DNA of 12,358 nucleotides from Candolleomyces eurysporus. Lineage: Eukaryota > Basidiomycota > Agaricomycetes > Agaricales > Psathyrellaceae. The notes beneath the pieces were generated by a model. That model was not told the origin of the DNA and ran no database searches. It saw only the letters and a list, made by a program, of their open reading frames with translations. The position numbers and the translations under genes were made by a program. Below are positions 1-8,746 of the stretch, one piece after another. How positions within the stretch are numbered: position 1 is the first letter of the stretch; each line of letters starts with the position of its first letter. The DNA lies in NCBI GenBank assembly GCA_027579435.1, contig JANBPK010001748.1, positions 1 to 12,358 of the forward strand, read 5' to 3'.

Positions 1-1784
1 GGAGTGTAGATAGTTGAAAGAGGAAGTGGGCTGGAGGAGAAAGCAAACGGTGAGAAAGGAAGGATGACGACGAAGGGGGATCCTTTCCAAGCCGAGGGCG
101 GTATTGGCCCCGGGTCGGAGATAACGCGCTGATATATCTTGATGCGGTTTTGGACAGTTGCTTCCACGTTAGTGCGGAGCCCAGGTCCGTGCTCCACGTC
201 CATGCGGTGATGTACAGGGCCTGCGAATGTTCCTTGGTCTGCAAAACCCAGACGTCAGTCCTACAAGGGGAGGTACGTAGATCTCGGCGGCTGAACAAGG
301 GTAAATTCAGAGGCGCAAGCCACAATACTCACTGTCAGCATTCGACTCCTATGCTGCCATTGGTGGTCGCTGGGACTCCTTCAGCGGCGATCACAAGGCT
401 TTGTAATGGAAGAAGCAGAGCGCGTACGTACGCACCGAGAACGGTCTGTGTTTTCGGATAGTTTCCGCCGAGAAGCTTGGTTGCACCAGAGAAGTTGAAT
501 GCGATATATGAACGTGAGTAGTCCATGATGATTGATCATAGCACACTGTGNAAGGTGAAGTCTGGACAATCCAATCTCGTCTTCCCTCACAGTGATTTGC
601 ACAACGGCGATTGGTGAGCGAGCACGTGTGTTCTCGTTACGCCCGGCGATACTGGACGGTAAGCACGGGTCGGGGGAACGGGCATGTCGTTCCTTAGCTA
701 TTGTTCAGGCTGGAGAACATTCACTCTTTGACGTTGCGATTTCATTAGGATGCCACCGAATCAGGCAATTGGATGTATCCCCTGATCTTCGACGAAATCC
801 CCCTGCCCAATTCGCAGTGTCTCCCGTTTGAAGGAGATCATCTGTACCTCAGGAATTGGCTGTATTCCGAGAAGGACAGGTTCTTCAAAAAGCCCCCCAG
901 CTTCGACCGTTTGGAGAATTTCTCATTCCGATCCACACAAGCTACGATTGATATCACGCATAACACATCGAGTTGTATTCCTTCTACCACTATTCGAGTT
1001 TTTGACGTTTTCCCTTGGTAACGATAGTCCAGACCAGAGGGTTCTCCTCCCTCGATCCGAGCCAATGAACTGGTCGCAGTCGCGGTTACGTCCTTTCTCA
1101 GGCCCATGCTGTAGGGTGCCTAATGGTCCTCGGCTCATTCTTTGTGATCCAATGATGAGTAGCAAGGAAACAAATTGACAAGAAGGTGAACGCGCGTCTT
1201 CAGGAACACTTTATCACTGACGCGACAGGAATTTGACAGCTGAATTCCAAGGTCCGCTCCCATGGCGATGTTCCAGGGTGCGATCTTGGGCGTCTAAGAA
1301 CTTATAGAAGCTAAATTACTTTAACGACGTGTATACGATGACGCCGATTCGTATTCGTTGGTGTACACTCATGCTGAGACCTGGAACGAAGTGTGATGAA
1401 AGGTGAACAAATTGAGTGATTTCACCCCACTGGCGATTGTTGGCCGAAGCTGACCTTAACTCATGGGACAAGAATCTCTCCTCCGACTTGTCGCCGACAC
1501 TTCTAGGAATGTTGTGTCATATTTAGATTTGGTGATATCGCCGAGCGTTTGAGTGCGTTTCTTGTCTTCCTCTTCACCCGCTTTCTAATTCTCGGAAAAC
1601 CCTTAACTGCGAAAGTTATGATACAAACTTAGACCACAAATGACGGGTGCCGACGTACGATTACTTGATTGAGATTGAGCGGTTACGCTTGCTTGTGATT
1701 CCCCCTCGAACCACCGACAATTAAGTTTGGCAGCCACCCACGTTCCCCGACTCGACTCAGAGGTTCGCGCTTTGCGAAAGCCTC
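1..1784. other. No gene supported
   Basis: This stretch has only short open frames (longest about 116 codons) on both strands, none with a recognisable domain. One intron-like sequence on the minus strand (291-332, with GTGAGT at the 5' side, CTGAAT as branch site and CAG at the end) lies next to a 63-codon open frame at 335-526. That frame stops just before the splice site, so no coherent gene can be built. One ambiguous base occurs at 551. It may be intergenic or heavily decayed coding DNA. Confidence 0.5.
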
Positions 1785-1968
1785 GTGACGACTACGCTGG
1801 AGATCTGCCAAAGGTTTAAGATCAAATGCATTGCTGTCGAGAACATCTTAAAAGGCTCAAGAGAAACGAAAATCGTTCGGCCAAACATGCTCTGGACTTG
1901 TTCAGGAGTATTTGACCCACGTATGGCCGCGTTCTTAACCCAAGTTGCCGTCGCTGGAGGAGTTTGCC

Positions 1969-2262
1969 ATGGGAAAGTTCACCTTGTGGAATACATTAAA
2001 GGTAAGGCCTCCAGAACCAAAGAATACAGGAATTTGGGTCTGCAATTATCTGCTGAGTGGGTGAAGGTGAATCTCTGTCAAGGGCTCTATCAAAGAGGAC
2101 CTCCCCAAACTCATCCGTCCCGATCCCAGCGCCTGCATCATCGTTCTGTCCCTGATTCACATACCTCTGAGAGATATCGTTGCCGTTACCGGGGACTACT
2201 TCCAGCTTCATAACGACTATCGCTACTTGTTGAACGCTCAGCCAATTCGCCCACTGTATTGA
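1969..2262 (+). other. Possible remnant of a two-exon coding segment
   Basis: An ATG at 1969 opens eleven codons that end at a GTAAGG donor. Removing an 81-base intron (2002-2082, CTGAG branch-like site, ending AAG) keeps the frame open for 59 more codons, to TGA at 2260-2262. The 70-residue peptide has ordinary protein-like composition (for example KEDLPKLIRPDPSA and NDYRYLLNAQPIRPL). I do not recognise it. The frame before the ATG could also be coding, since an open stretch follows a stop near 1935, so this may be an internal exon of something larger. The intron is longer than those of the GMC gene. Chance is a real alternative. Confidence 0.22.
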
Positions 2263-2328
2263 AGGCGGCCGTCCTGGTCTCATCTCATCATGTCACAACT
2301 TCCAACACTCCCTTCACTGTACCTATGA

Positions 2329-2559
2329 TTTTTCACCCTGCTTCCGGAGGCCGTGTGGTCGCCCCAAGTGCCGAACCCTACAGTCAGCTTGTCTGCCTAT
2401 TTTTCAGCAACAATCTGGTCATTCTGGACATTATACGTTGCTCCATCTCTTCTCAAAAGGCTCTTCCAGAAGAGTCGCTACTACAAACATTTGGTGCTTC
2501 TGGTCTGGTTGCTCAACGTTTGTCTGCAATTCGACATCAACCACCAAAGAAATTCGTGA
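2329..2559 (+). pseudogene. Decayed fragment, weakly like a Tnp2/CACTA transposase
   Basis: The frame is open for 77 codons between TGA at 2326-2328 and the codon before a stop at 2560-2562, and has no ATG start. The peptide is rich in W, Y and L. It contains SATIWSFWTLYVAPSLLKRL followed by YYKHLVLLVWLLN, a pattern resembling the W..WT..Y...L...L....Y..W segment near the end of Tnp2-type transposases found in mushroom genomes. That resemblance is from memory and weak. The fragment lies a little over 230 bases before the point where the GMC pseudogene starts, so a transposon insertion could have caused that truncation. It could also be part of the same decayed gene as the segment at 1969-2262, although the frames differ. 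Confidence 0.25.
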
Positions 2560-2795
2560 AGTGGAAGCTGGATTTGTAAAGTGGGTTTACAAGCGGTAAG
2601 TTCGTTGTGATCTAAACAAGTCTTGTTTCGCTTCGCTACGGCTTTAGGATCCGAGACTATGACTGAAATGTACTTGTGGAACGCTAGTTTGTGAACTATA
2701 TGGTCAATCTGTCAATTTCTGCTTCAAATTTTCATGCTTGCGAGTATGCAGATCCCTGACTTTTCGCACTTGTGAGGGTCTCTTCGATCGACTAG

Positions 2796-3556
2796 TATCG
2801 ACGAAACTACCGCGTTGGCCATATGGCAAGAAAATAGGACAGGTCTCTTGACCGAGAGGTTCACTCACCAGATACTTTGGTTGAGGATTCAACTTGACTC
2901 CTCGATATTCAAAGAGTTTAAGGATCCGTCCACATGCCCCACGTCTCCACACATTGGGATGCCTCTTGGCGTAGGTTGCCTTTACGCGTCCAAGTGTCCC
3001 ACAGGATAACGTGAGGGCTAATATTGTAGTCAGGACAAGGTGGAAGCTTTAGCTTCTTGAATCCACACTCGCGTCAGTGGGTCTGCTATTCTGTATTGTT
3101 GCACCTGACTCGAAGCTTCGATTTACGATCAGGTGGCTCGGTCAAACTTCGTTCTAAGAATCCTTTCGACGATCCTCTCATCGACCTCGGTCTCCTGTTG
3201 CACCCTTCCGAAATGGCCGCTATTAAGGAAGGTATACACATTCACTCAACAAAAAGAGGAGTTTGAGAAGATCATACGCGACAATGCTTTTACCTTCGTG
3301 CACCCGGTTGGAACGGCTTCGATATCCTCCAAAAATTCGAAGTGAGGGGTTGTGAACCACGAGCTGAAGTTAAAGAAAGCGACTGGAATTCGAATTGTGG
3401 ACGTATCTGTTTTTGTAAGTGGGTTGATATGTTTAGCGTCATTACTTCTCACCAACGAGAGTTCCTCACTAGCCATATGTTTTGACTGCGCATACCCAGG
3501 CTGCGGTGTACGTCCTGGCTGAGCGAGCGGCGGATCTCATACGGGATGCTTGGTGA
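2796..3556 (+). pseudogene. Truncated GMC oxidoreductase pseudogene (exons 8-11)
   Basis: This is a 5'-truncated copy of the last four exons of the intact GMC gene downstream. The parts are exon 8 (2796-2970, 175 bases), exon 9 (3030-3072, 43), exon 10 (3133-3414, 282) and exon 11 (3473-3556, 84). All intervening GT and AG dinucleotides are kept, and three exons have exactly the lengths seen in the intact gene. Exon 10 has lost 68 bases around 3245-3262, which shifts the frame, and CGA of the intact gene is TGA here (3343-3345). The HPVGTAS and AHTQAAVY segments around the two active-site histidines are still readable. Exons 1-7, including the FAD-binding region and signal peptide, are absent: similarity stops at the exon 8 boundary and the DNA before it does not match. 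No functional enzyme can be made from it. Confidence 0.93.
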
Positions 3557-3636
3557 TGGTCATCTCAGTTTGTTACCTTTGTATTAAATGTCTATCGTTT
3601 TGTGAGAGAGTCATGTGTCGATTTCCGAACTATTTC
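2796..3636 (+). repeat. Duplicated block, pseudogene copy
   Basis: This block matches 5615-6522 on the same strand, including introns and about 80 bases after the stop codon, where CGATTTCCGAA is shared. It therefore arose by DNA duplication and not through a spliced transcript. The left edge coincides with the 3' end of intron 7. The right edge lies in the 3' flank. Confidence 0.88.
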
Positions 3637-4095
3637 GTTATTTTGGCTTCCTTTCCAAGATGAGTTCCCTACTCATCGTTTCTGCATAGATGTGATCCGC
3701 TTTTCGCTCGCTCTTTACTATGTGCTAGGCTTGCTAAATCTAAACTGCAGCCCCTAGCCCGCTGTTCGCGACCCCTTCAACCGTCAACCTGAAATGATAG
3801 TGTGGAAATGAAACTGCTTGGCTGCCTCGGCATAATTCAATTGCTTAGTTTGCCATGGTCGTTAACATCGAGCATCCTGTCAACAACGCGATTCAACATG
3901 ACCGCTTCCACGCGCTGCAAGTCCACTTCAAGCCCTGTGACCCTTCCCAGTTAAGGGAGGGTACGTGATTGTGCGGCTCAAACGGTCAGGCGACTCATGA
4001 CGAAAACAGTTGCCTTGTTCACATTGTCCTGTCCTCGATGTCGATGTCTTCCGAAAGTGTCGGAAAATCTCTGCTCGGCCCCCGGGTCCCAGGCA
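3637..4095. other. Upstream region of the GMC gene
   Basis: No coding segment is visible here. It separates the end of the duplicated block from the TATA box of the intact GMC gene and so should hold that gene's upstream control region. I see no unambiguous binding site that I would name. Confidence 0.5.
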
Positions 4096-4101
4096 TATAA
4101 A
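4096..4101 (+). promoter_or_regulatory. TATA box of the GMC gene
   Basis: TATAAA lies 50 bases before the ATG at 4146. With the usual fungal TATA-to-start distance, transcription would begin at about 4125-4135, giving a very short 5' leader. The pseudogene upstream has no counterpart. Confidence 0.65.
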
Positions 4102-4145
4102 TGCACCTATAGACAGAAGGAACTTCATTGCCGCAAAAGCTCAGT

Positions 4146-6441
4146 ATGCAGAGGCTTGTCTATGCCGTAACATTCTTTCTCTGCGCTGTTGCTCGTACTC
4201 AGGCGAAGGTCTATCAGAGCATCGAAGAACTCCCAATCAACACCAAACCCTTCGATTTCATTGTTGCGGGTGGTAATCTTATTCGCCGTCATACGATGCA
4301 CCTGCTTTCGCTGATACACGAGAGTAGGAGGAACTGCGGGGTCCGTGATCGCCAGCAGGCTAAGCGAAAACCATAGGTTCAATGTTCTTCTTGTCGAAGC
4401 CGGCCCAGAGTAGGTTCTCAAATCTGAATGAGAATGCGTTTCACTCAAGGCTATTGCACTAGCAACGTGGGCGTTCTTGAGCTCATCATGCCCAACTGGC
4501 CCGGTCAAAGAAATCTTTCCAAATATGATTGGAGCTACGTCTCAACACCTCAGGCGGGGTTGAATGGTAGAACACTTGCTGTTCCGCGAGGCCATGTCCT
4601 TGGAGGAAGTAGTTCTATTAGTAGGTCTTCCTCCTTTTATGCCTATCGTGTTGTTTCACTTTATACCTTAGATGGGATGGTGTACACGAGAGGTTCGGTT
4701 GATGATTTCGATAATTGGGGTCGGGTAACTGGTGATCCAGGGTGGAGCTGGAGAGCCCTCTGGCCATATATCACACGCGTGAGTGACCAAGTCTTACTCT
4801 GAACGTTGGGATGATAAGTGTTATCGCCTCTTCAGCACGAAAAATGGGTCCAACCAGCCGGCGGTCGGGATCCGTCTGGCCAATTTGATCCCAGGGTGCA
4901 CGGTTATCGAGGCAAAGTCTCCGTTTCACTCGCTTGGAGCGGTCCCACCGACCATGACAATCGTACGGCCAAAAACGCTGAGCTACAAAAGGAGTTCCCA
5001 GTGATTCTGGATCAGAACGCAGGGAGGCCGATCGGGATTAGTGAGTTCCTCCTTTATTGGCGACAGTGTCATTTCTAAAGCACGTAGCTTGGAAGCAATC
5101 CACGATCGGAAATGGAGAGCGAAGCAGTGCTGCTACCGCATATTTGGGACCTGACGTTCGCAAGAGGCCAAATCTGACGATTCTGGTAAACACCTACATC
5201 ACTCGCGTGCTCCCAGCCAAAGCATCAAGCCGGCGACACGACTTTCGGTCGATCGAAATCGCCCCTCGACGAGGAGGTAATTACCAATTTGTGATGAAAC
5301 ACACCTTGAGTCACCCAAACTGACCTGTTGTCAGGTTCGACAAGAGTTTTGACTGCTGTGAACGAGATCATACTTTCAGGGGTGATTGGGACTCCTCAGA
5401 TCCTTCTCAATTCCGGTATTGGCAGCAAGGCGGAGTTGGAGCATCTGGGAATTCCCACGGTTCTCAATCTGCCGGATGTGGGCGAAGGTCTGACTGAGCA
5501 TGTCGCAGCGAATGTTGCTTGGATGGTGATTCCTCCAAACACCACCATGTACGTCCCAACACTGCGTTGACTAACATCAAGTTCCGCTCTCTCAGTCCTG
5601 ACCTCTATCAATAGCATCGATCAAGCTACTGCGTTGGCCATGTGGCAAGAAAATAGGACAGGTCCTCTGACTGAGGTGCCCACCCACCAGCTATTGTGGT
5701 CAAGAATTCCCCCCGATTCCCCGATATTCAAAGAGTTTGAGGATCCGTCCACAGGTCCGACATCTCCCCACATTGAGATGCCTCTTGACGTAGGTTGCCT
5801 TCACCTGTTCTGATATCCCCACAGTCTAACGTCAGGTTAATATTGTAGCCATTACAAGATGGATACATATGCCTCTTGACTCCACGTTCGCGTCAGTGAG
5901 TCTGCGATTCTGTACCAATGTACTTGATTGAAAGACGATCTGCGATTAGGTGGCTCGGTCAAGCTTCGTTCCAAGAATCCTTTCGACAATCCTATCATCG
6001 ACCTCGGTCTTCTGTCACACCCTTTCGATATGGCCGCTATTAAGGAAGGTATACGCATCGTGAAGAAGTTCTACTCAAGTGCCGCGTGGGATGGGCTCAT
6101 CACAGGCTTCCGGGGCCCAGATCCAGATAATTTATCCGAAGAAGACTTTGAGAAGATCGTACGCGACAATGCTATCACCTTCGTGCACCCAGTTGGAACG
6201 GCTTCAATGTCCCCCAAAAATTCGAAGCGAGGGGTTGTCGATCATGAGTTGAAGTTGAAAGGAGCGACTGGAATTCGAATCGTGGATGCATCTGTTTTCG
6301 TAAGTCGTTTTGTACGGTCACGACCGCTTCTTCTCACCAGCGTGAATTTTTTACTAGCCATATGTTTTGGCTGCGCATACCCAGGCTGCGGTGTACATAC
6401 TAGCTGAGCGAGCGGCGGATCTCATACGAGACGCCTGGTGA
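4146..6441 (+). CDS. Secreted GMC oxidoreductase, aryl-alcohol-oxidase-like
   Basis: This gene encodes an FAD-dependent enzyme expected to oxidise aromatic or aliphatic alcohols outside the cell, giving an aldehyde and hydrogen peroxide for lignin attack. There are eleven exons: 4146-4272, 4328-4409, 4463-4620, 4672-4778, 4836-5040, 5088-5276, 5335-5548, 5615-5789, 5849-5891, 5950-6299 and 6358-6441. The joined 1,734 bases stay open and give 577 residues, close to the roughly 590 of known aryl-alcohol oxidases. A signal peptide (residues 1-20, hydrophobic, ending TQA) precedes the FAD-binding [13 protein letters not shown] (42-54). Then come the first GMC signature [14 protein letters not shown] (111-124) and the second, [15 protein letters not shown] (305-319). 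The catalytic pair is His513 (FVHPVGT) and His557 (AAHTQAA); their 44-residue spacing equals that of Pleurotus aryl-alcohol oxidase (His502/His546). Two segments look short: SGVIG in signature 2 and the stretch around exon 9. Exons 8-11 are supported by the pseudogene. Substrate is inferred; a related GMC dehydrogenase is possible. Confidence 0.93.
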
Positions 6442-6522
6442 TTTCCATCCCGGTTTATTCCCTTCGCGTTGGATGTCTATGGCTCTGTTAGAATGTCATC
6501 CATCGATTTCCGAAACTATTTC
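5615..6522 (+). repeat. Duplicated block, intact-gene copy
   Basis: This is the counterpart of 2796-3636, covering exons 8-11, introns 8-10 and about 80 bases of 3' flank. The two copies lie in direct orientation about 2.8 kb apart. The only large length difference is the 68-base deletion in the other copy. Confidence 0.88.
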
Positions 6523-6719
6523 TATATCTCAACTCCCGGAATTTTCAAACTTTGACATTCAATGATAGCCGCGAGATACCAAGGCGATGTTTTCTCCAAG
6601 ACAAAATTATTCAGGGAATTTAAACTCTGGTGTATACATCTACATTCAGACCGAAACAGAAATTAAGGTCTGCCTCTGGATCCTAGGTTCCCTTGTCAAC
6701 ATTCACTACTGCTGCCGCC

Positions 6720-6823
6720 TTGAAGGAGGTGCATTGAAACCTCACCTGAACATCCATCAGCCGCCAAGACTGGTGCTTCTTGAGTGTACCTGAAAATGGT
6801 GTGGATGTATTCAATAACACCAA
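6720..6823 (-). repeat. Diverged coding-like repeat, copy A
   Basis: This aligns without gaps to 7277-7380 at a constant offset of 557 bases. In the first 61 bases I count 43 matches by eye. On the minus strand it reads EAPVLAADGCSGEV...LLQ, against ELPVLAANGSSGDL...LLQ in the other copy. Because matching codons are retained, the repeat was probably once protein-coding. I do not recognise the family. Confidence 0.6.
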
Positions 6824-7276
6824 GGATGTAAGCGAGCTCATTGTGCGCAGCAAGACACTCACAGGATGGAGGGAACTGGTTATCTTGGTCCGGCATTGAG
6901 AGCTTTGCTTGATGGGCAGCATACTCTTGAATCTTGAATCTCAAGCTGTGGCACAACTTGACAATTCACAAGTAGAATGCACCAGCAATACACAGCAGTG
7001 TGAAGCTTCTGCATGGTTGAAGACATGACTCTACTGCTTTCCTCTCTACCAGCCAGCAAGTGTTCTATATCAATAGCAATGGGGTCAGACATGCTGGAGC
7101 CTTGCTGGGGCCAACCAATGCCACTTGTGGCACATTCAAACCTTAAATATGAGAGTAAAAAANGCTGCCATGCTGCCAAATGATGAAACTACAAAGAATT
7201 AATATGCCTTATTCTACATGTTCAATCAACAGGTCTTCATATCTCACTCAAATTCCCACTAGTTCAATGTGACATG

Positions 7277-7380
7277 TTGAAGCAGGCACGTCAAAAGGTC
7301 TCCTGAGGATCCATTGGCTGCCAGGACTGGGAGTTCTTTAGTATCCTTCAAAGCATTCTTGATGTAATCAGTGGCACCAG
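7277..7380 (-). repeat. Diverged coding-like repeat, copy B
   Basis: This is the partner of 6720-6823. In the minus-strand frame the peptide runs through DYIKNALKDTKELPVLAANG and ends in a stop shortly after LLQHVTLN. Upstream of it the open frame changes, so this copy is frame-broken. Confidence 0.6.
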
Positions 7381-7512
7381 AGAGATGAGGAACCTTGGAG
7401 CATGCTGCATGTGATGATCAAGTGCCATGTATGCAAGAACAGATTTTGGCTTTGCCTCACATTGATGTGCAGGTAGTGAACTAGGGCGCTCTAACAACAA
7501 ACTATAGAACTC

Positions 7513-7548
7513 AAACACACACACAACACCACAACACCACAACACACC
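7513..7548. repeat. AC / ACAACACC microsatellite
   Basis: A run of AC dinucleotides passes into tandem ACAACACC units and back to ACACACC. Length variation would be expected among strains. It has no visible link to a gene. Confidence 0.85.
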
Positions 7549-8481
7549 AAATACCTTTGTGAAGATAAANGGCAGGCAACGGGTATAGGTAAAANGCTCT
7601 AAGTCTAGTCAACAGAGGCTTCTAGAACTCTTCTTGTACGATCACAAGTTTGAGGGGGAGCTAAGGCTCAACCAGCAACAATATTGATGCTTTGCGAATT
7701 GATTTTGCTAACACAATGGTGGGTTTCAAGATCAACTGATAACTTTGTGAACAGAGGAACACAGCCTTGAGCAACTTTAACACAAGAATGATTCGATAAA
7801 ACACAGGCAACACAACTCTGATTAACTTTGTGAACTTAAACACTTTTTCTCAATAACAGATGGCTCTTGTAGATTCCTGGGAACACAGTCCTGACNNGAA
7901 ATAAAAACGNTAGCTANCTCGCTAATGCTATAANAGATAAAACAGANGANGTANATATANGNAATTATTGTTTGGCAAACAGGCAGAGAAACAAACAGAT
8001 GACAGAGACAGAGAGAGATAAAAAACACCATCACATGAGGGTATCAAAGGCCGAGAGTTGAGTCTCAAACTTTAGAACACAGCCCAGGCGCTTCGCGAAC
8101 CTGTTCTGGACGCAGCTGTTATCGAGTCTGCATGGATATTCACTGAGGATTGCTTCCGGAGAGTGCGCCCTTCTGTTCGCGCACCTAATCCAACGAATTG
8201 ATCCAAATTTTGGGTGCTTGGCTCCACCAAGCCATACTGCTTCACTACTCTGCTGACTCTTTCTTTCTCTTGGCCATGGACAGGCTGACTGAGCTTCGGA
8301 TGGATGACCACATAAGCTTTAGTTGTACTTTCCGGTTTTCCGAGCAGGTTCACGAATTTTTGGATTAGCTGTCCGATATTGATCACTGCTCCCGTTCCTT
8401 TCCAATTCTGGTCACGTCAATGCTTATTGACTTAGCAGATTGCTCATCAATTCTCAAAGCCACCGGCTGCTTCGTGAAGTC

Positions 8482-8511
8482 TTCTGCTTAGCTAATGTCA
8501 GGGCAAATTCC
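8482..8511. repeat. Short direct repeat, copy 1
   Basis: The words TCTGCTTAG and GTCAGGG, with similar spacing, recur at 8677-8707. The alignment needs one gap. It could be a terminal fragment of a repeated element. Confidence 0.4.
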
Positions 8512-8676
8512 CTTGTAATGTGCACAACTCCCCCTAGCATCGTACCTCGCCAGGTCAGGCATGCTAGTTAGACTTCGAATAGTATGACTGTGTTTCAGAT
8601 ACGTTTGCAAGACCTTTGTGAACTTAAAGTGTCATTGCAGAACCGTCTTACTCAACGTTCTTTCATTCTCTAGGGT

Positions 8677-8707
8677 GTCTGCTTAGTTGACAGTCAGGGT
8701 TAACTCC
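8677..8707. repeat. Short direct repeat, copy 2
   Basis: This is the partner of 8482-8511, and lies just after the stop codon of the minus-strand gene at 8747-9678. Confidence 0.4.
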
Positions 8708-8746
8708 AACTCTTATATTTCCCTTCCTTCAAGAAGATCTCTTTAA

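Larger units (their letters stand above)
6442..8746. other. Gene-poor region with decayed repeats
   Basis: No intact gene is visible. Short minus-strand frames occur at 6696-6956, 6880-7179, 7348-7545 and 8072-8386. The last is open for 104 codons and rich in K, Q, S and V, with no domain I can name. Related short peptides at two places indicate decayed repeated coding DNA (listed separately). Ambiguous bases cluster at about 7163-7594 and 7896-7961, which suggests poorly assembled repeats. CTTTGTGAAC-like words recur at about 7744, 7825 and 8614. Purine-rich GAGGGGGAG (7652-7660, plus strand) and its minus-strand counterpart near 8528-8536 resemble retrotransposon polypurine tracts, but no LTR pair was found next to them. 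Confidence 0.5.

Noticed and set aside
335..526. A 63-codon minus-strand frame next to a good intron consensus (291-332)
   Set aside because: The frame meets a stop before the donor site, and no phase joins it to an open downstream exon that I could defend.
1785..2213. A 142-codon open frame starting at GTG
   Set aside because: It reads through an intron-like segment, has no ATG at its beginning, and its second half overlaps a more protein-like frame (2083-2262). It lacks any recognisable domain.
5790..5848. A possible six-base microexon (TCTAAC) splitting intron 8 into two parts
   Set aside because: The two resulting introns would be only 35 and 18 bases. A single 59-base intron with TCTAAC as branch site fits better and has the same length in the pseudogene.
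5928..6407. A 159-codon continuous frame that could be taken as a separate GMC-domain gene
   Set aside because: It is exon 10 of the larger gene read through its flanking introns. Its apparent start lies inside intron 9, and its end runs through intron 10 past the true splice site.
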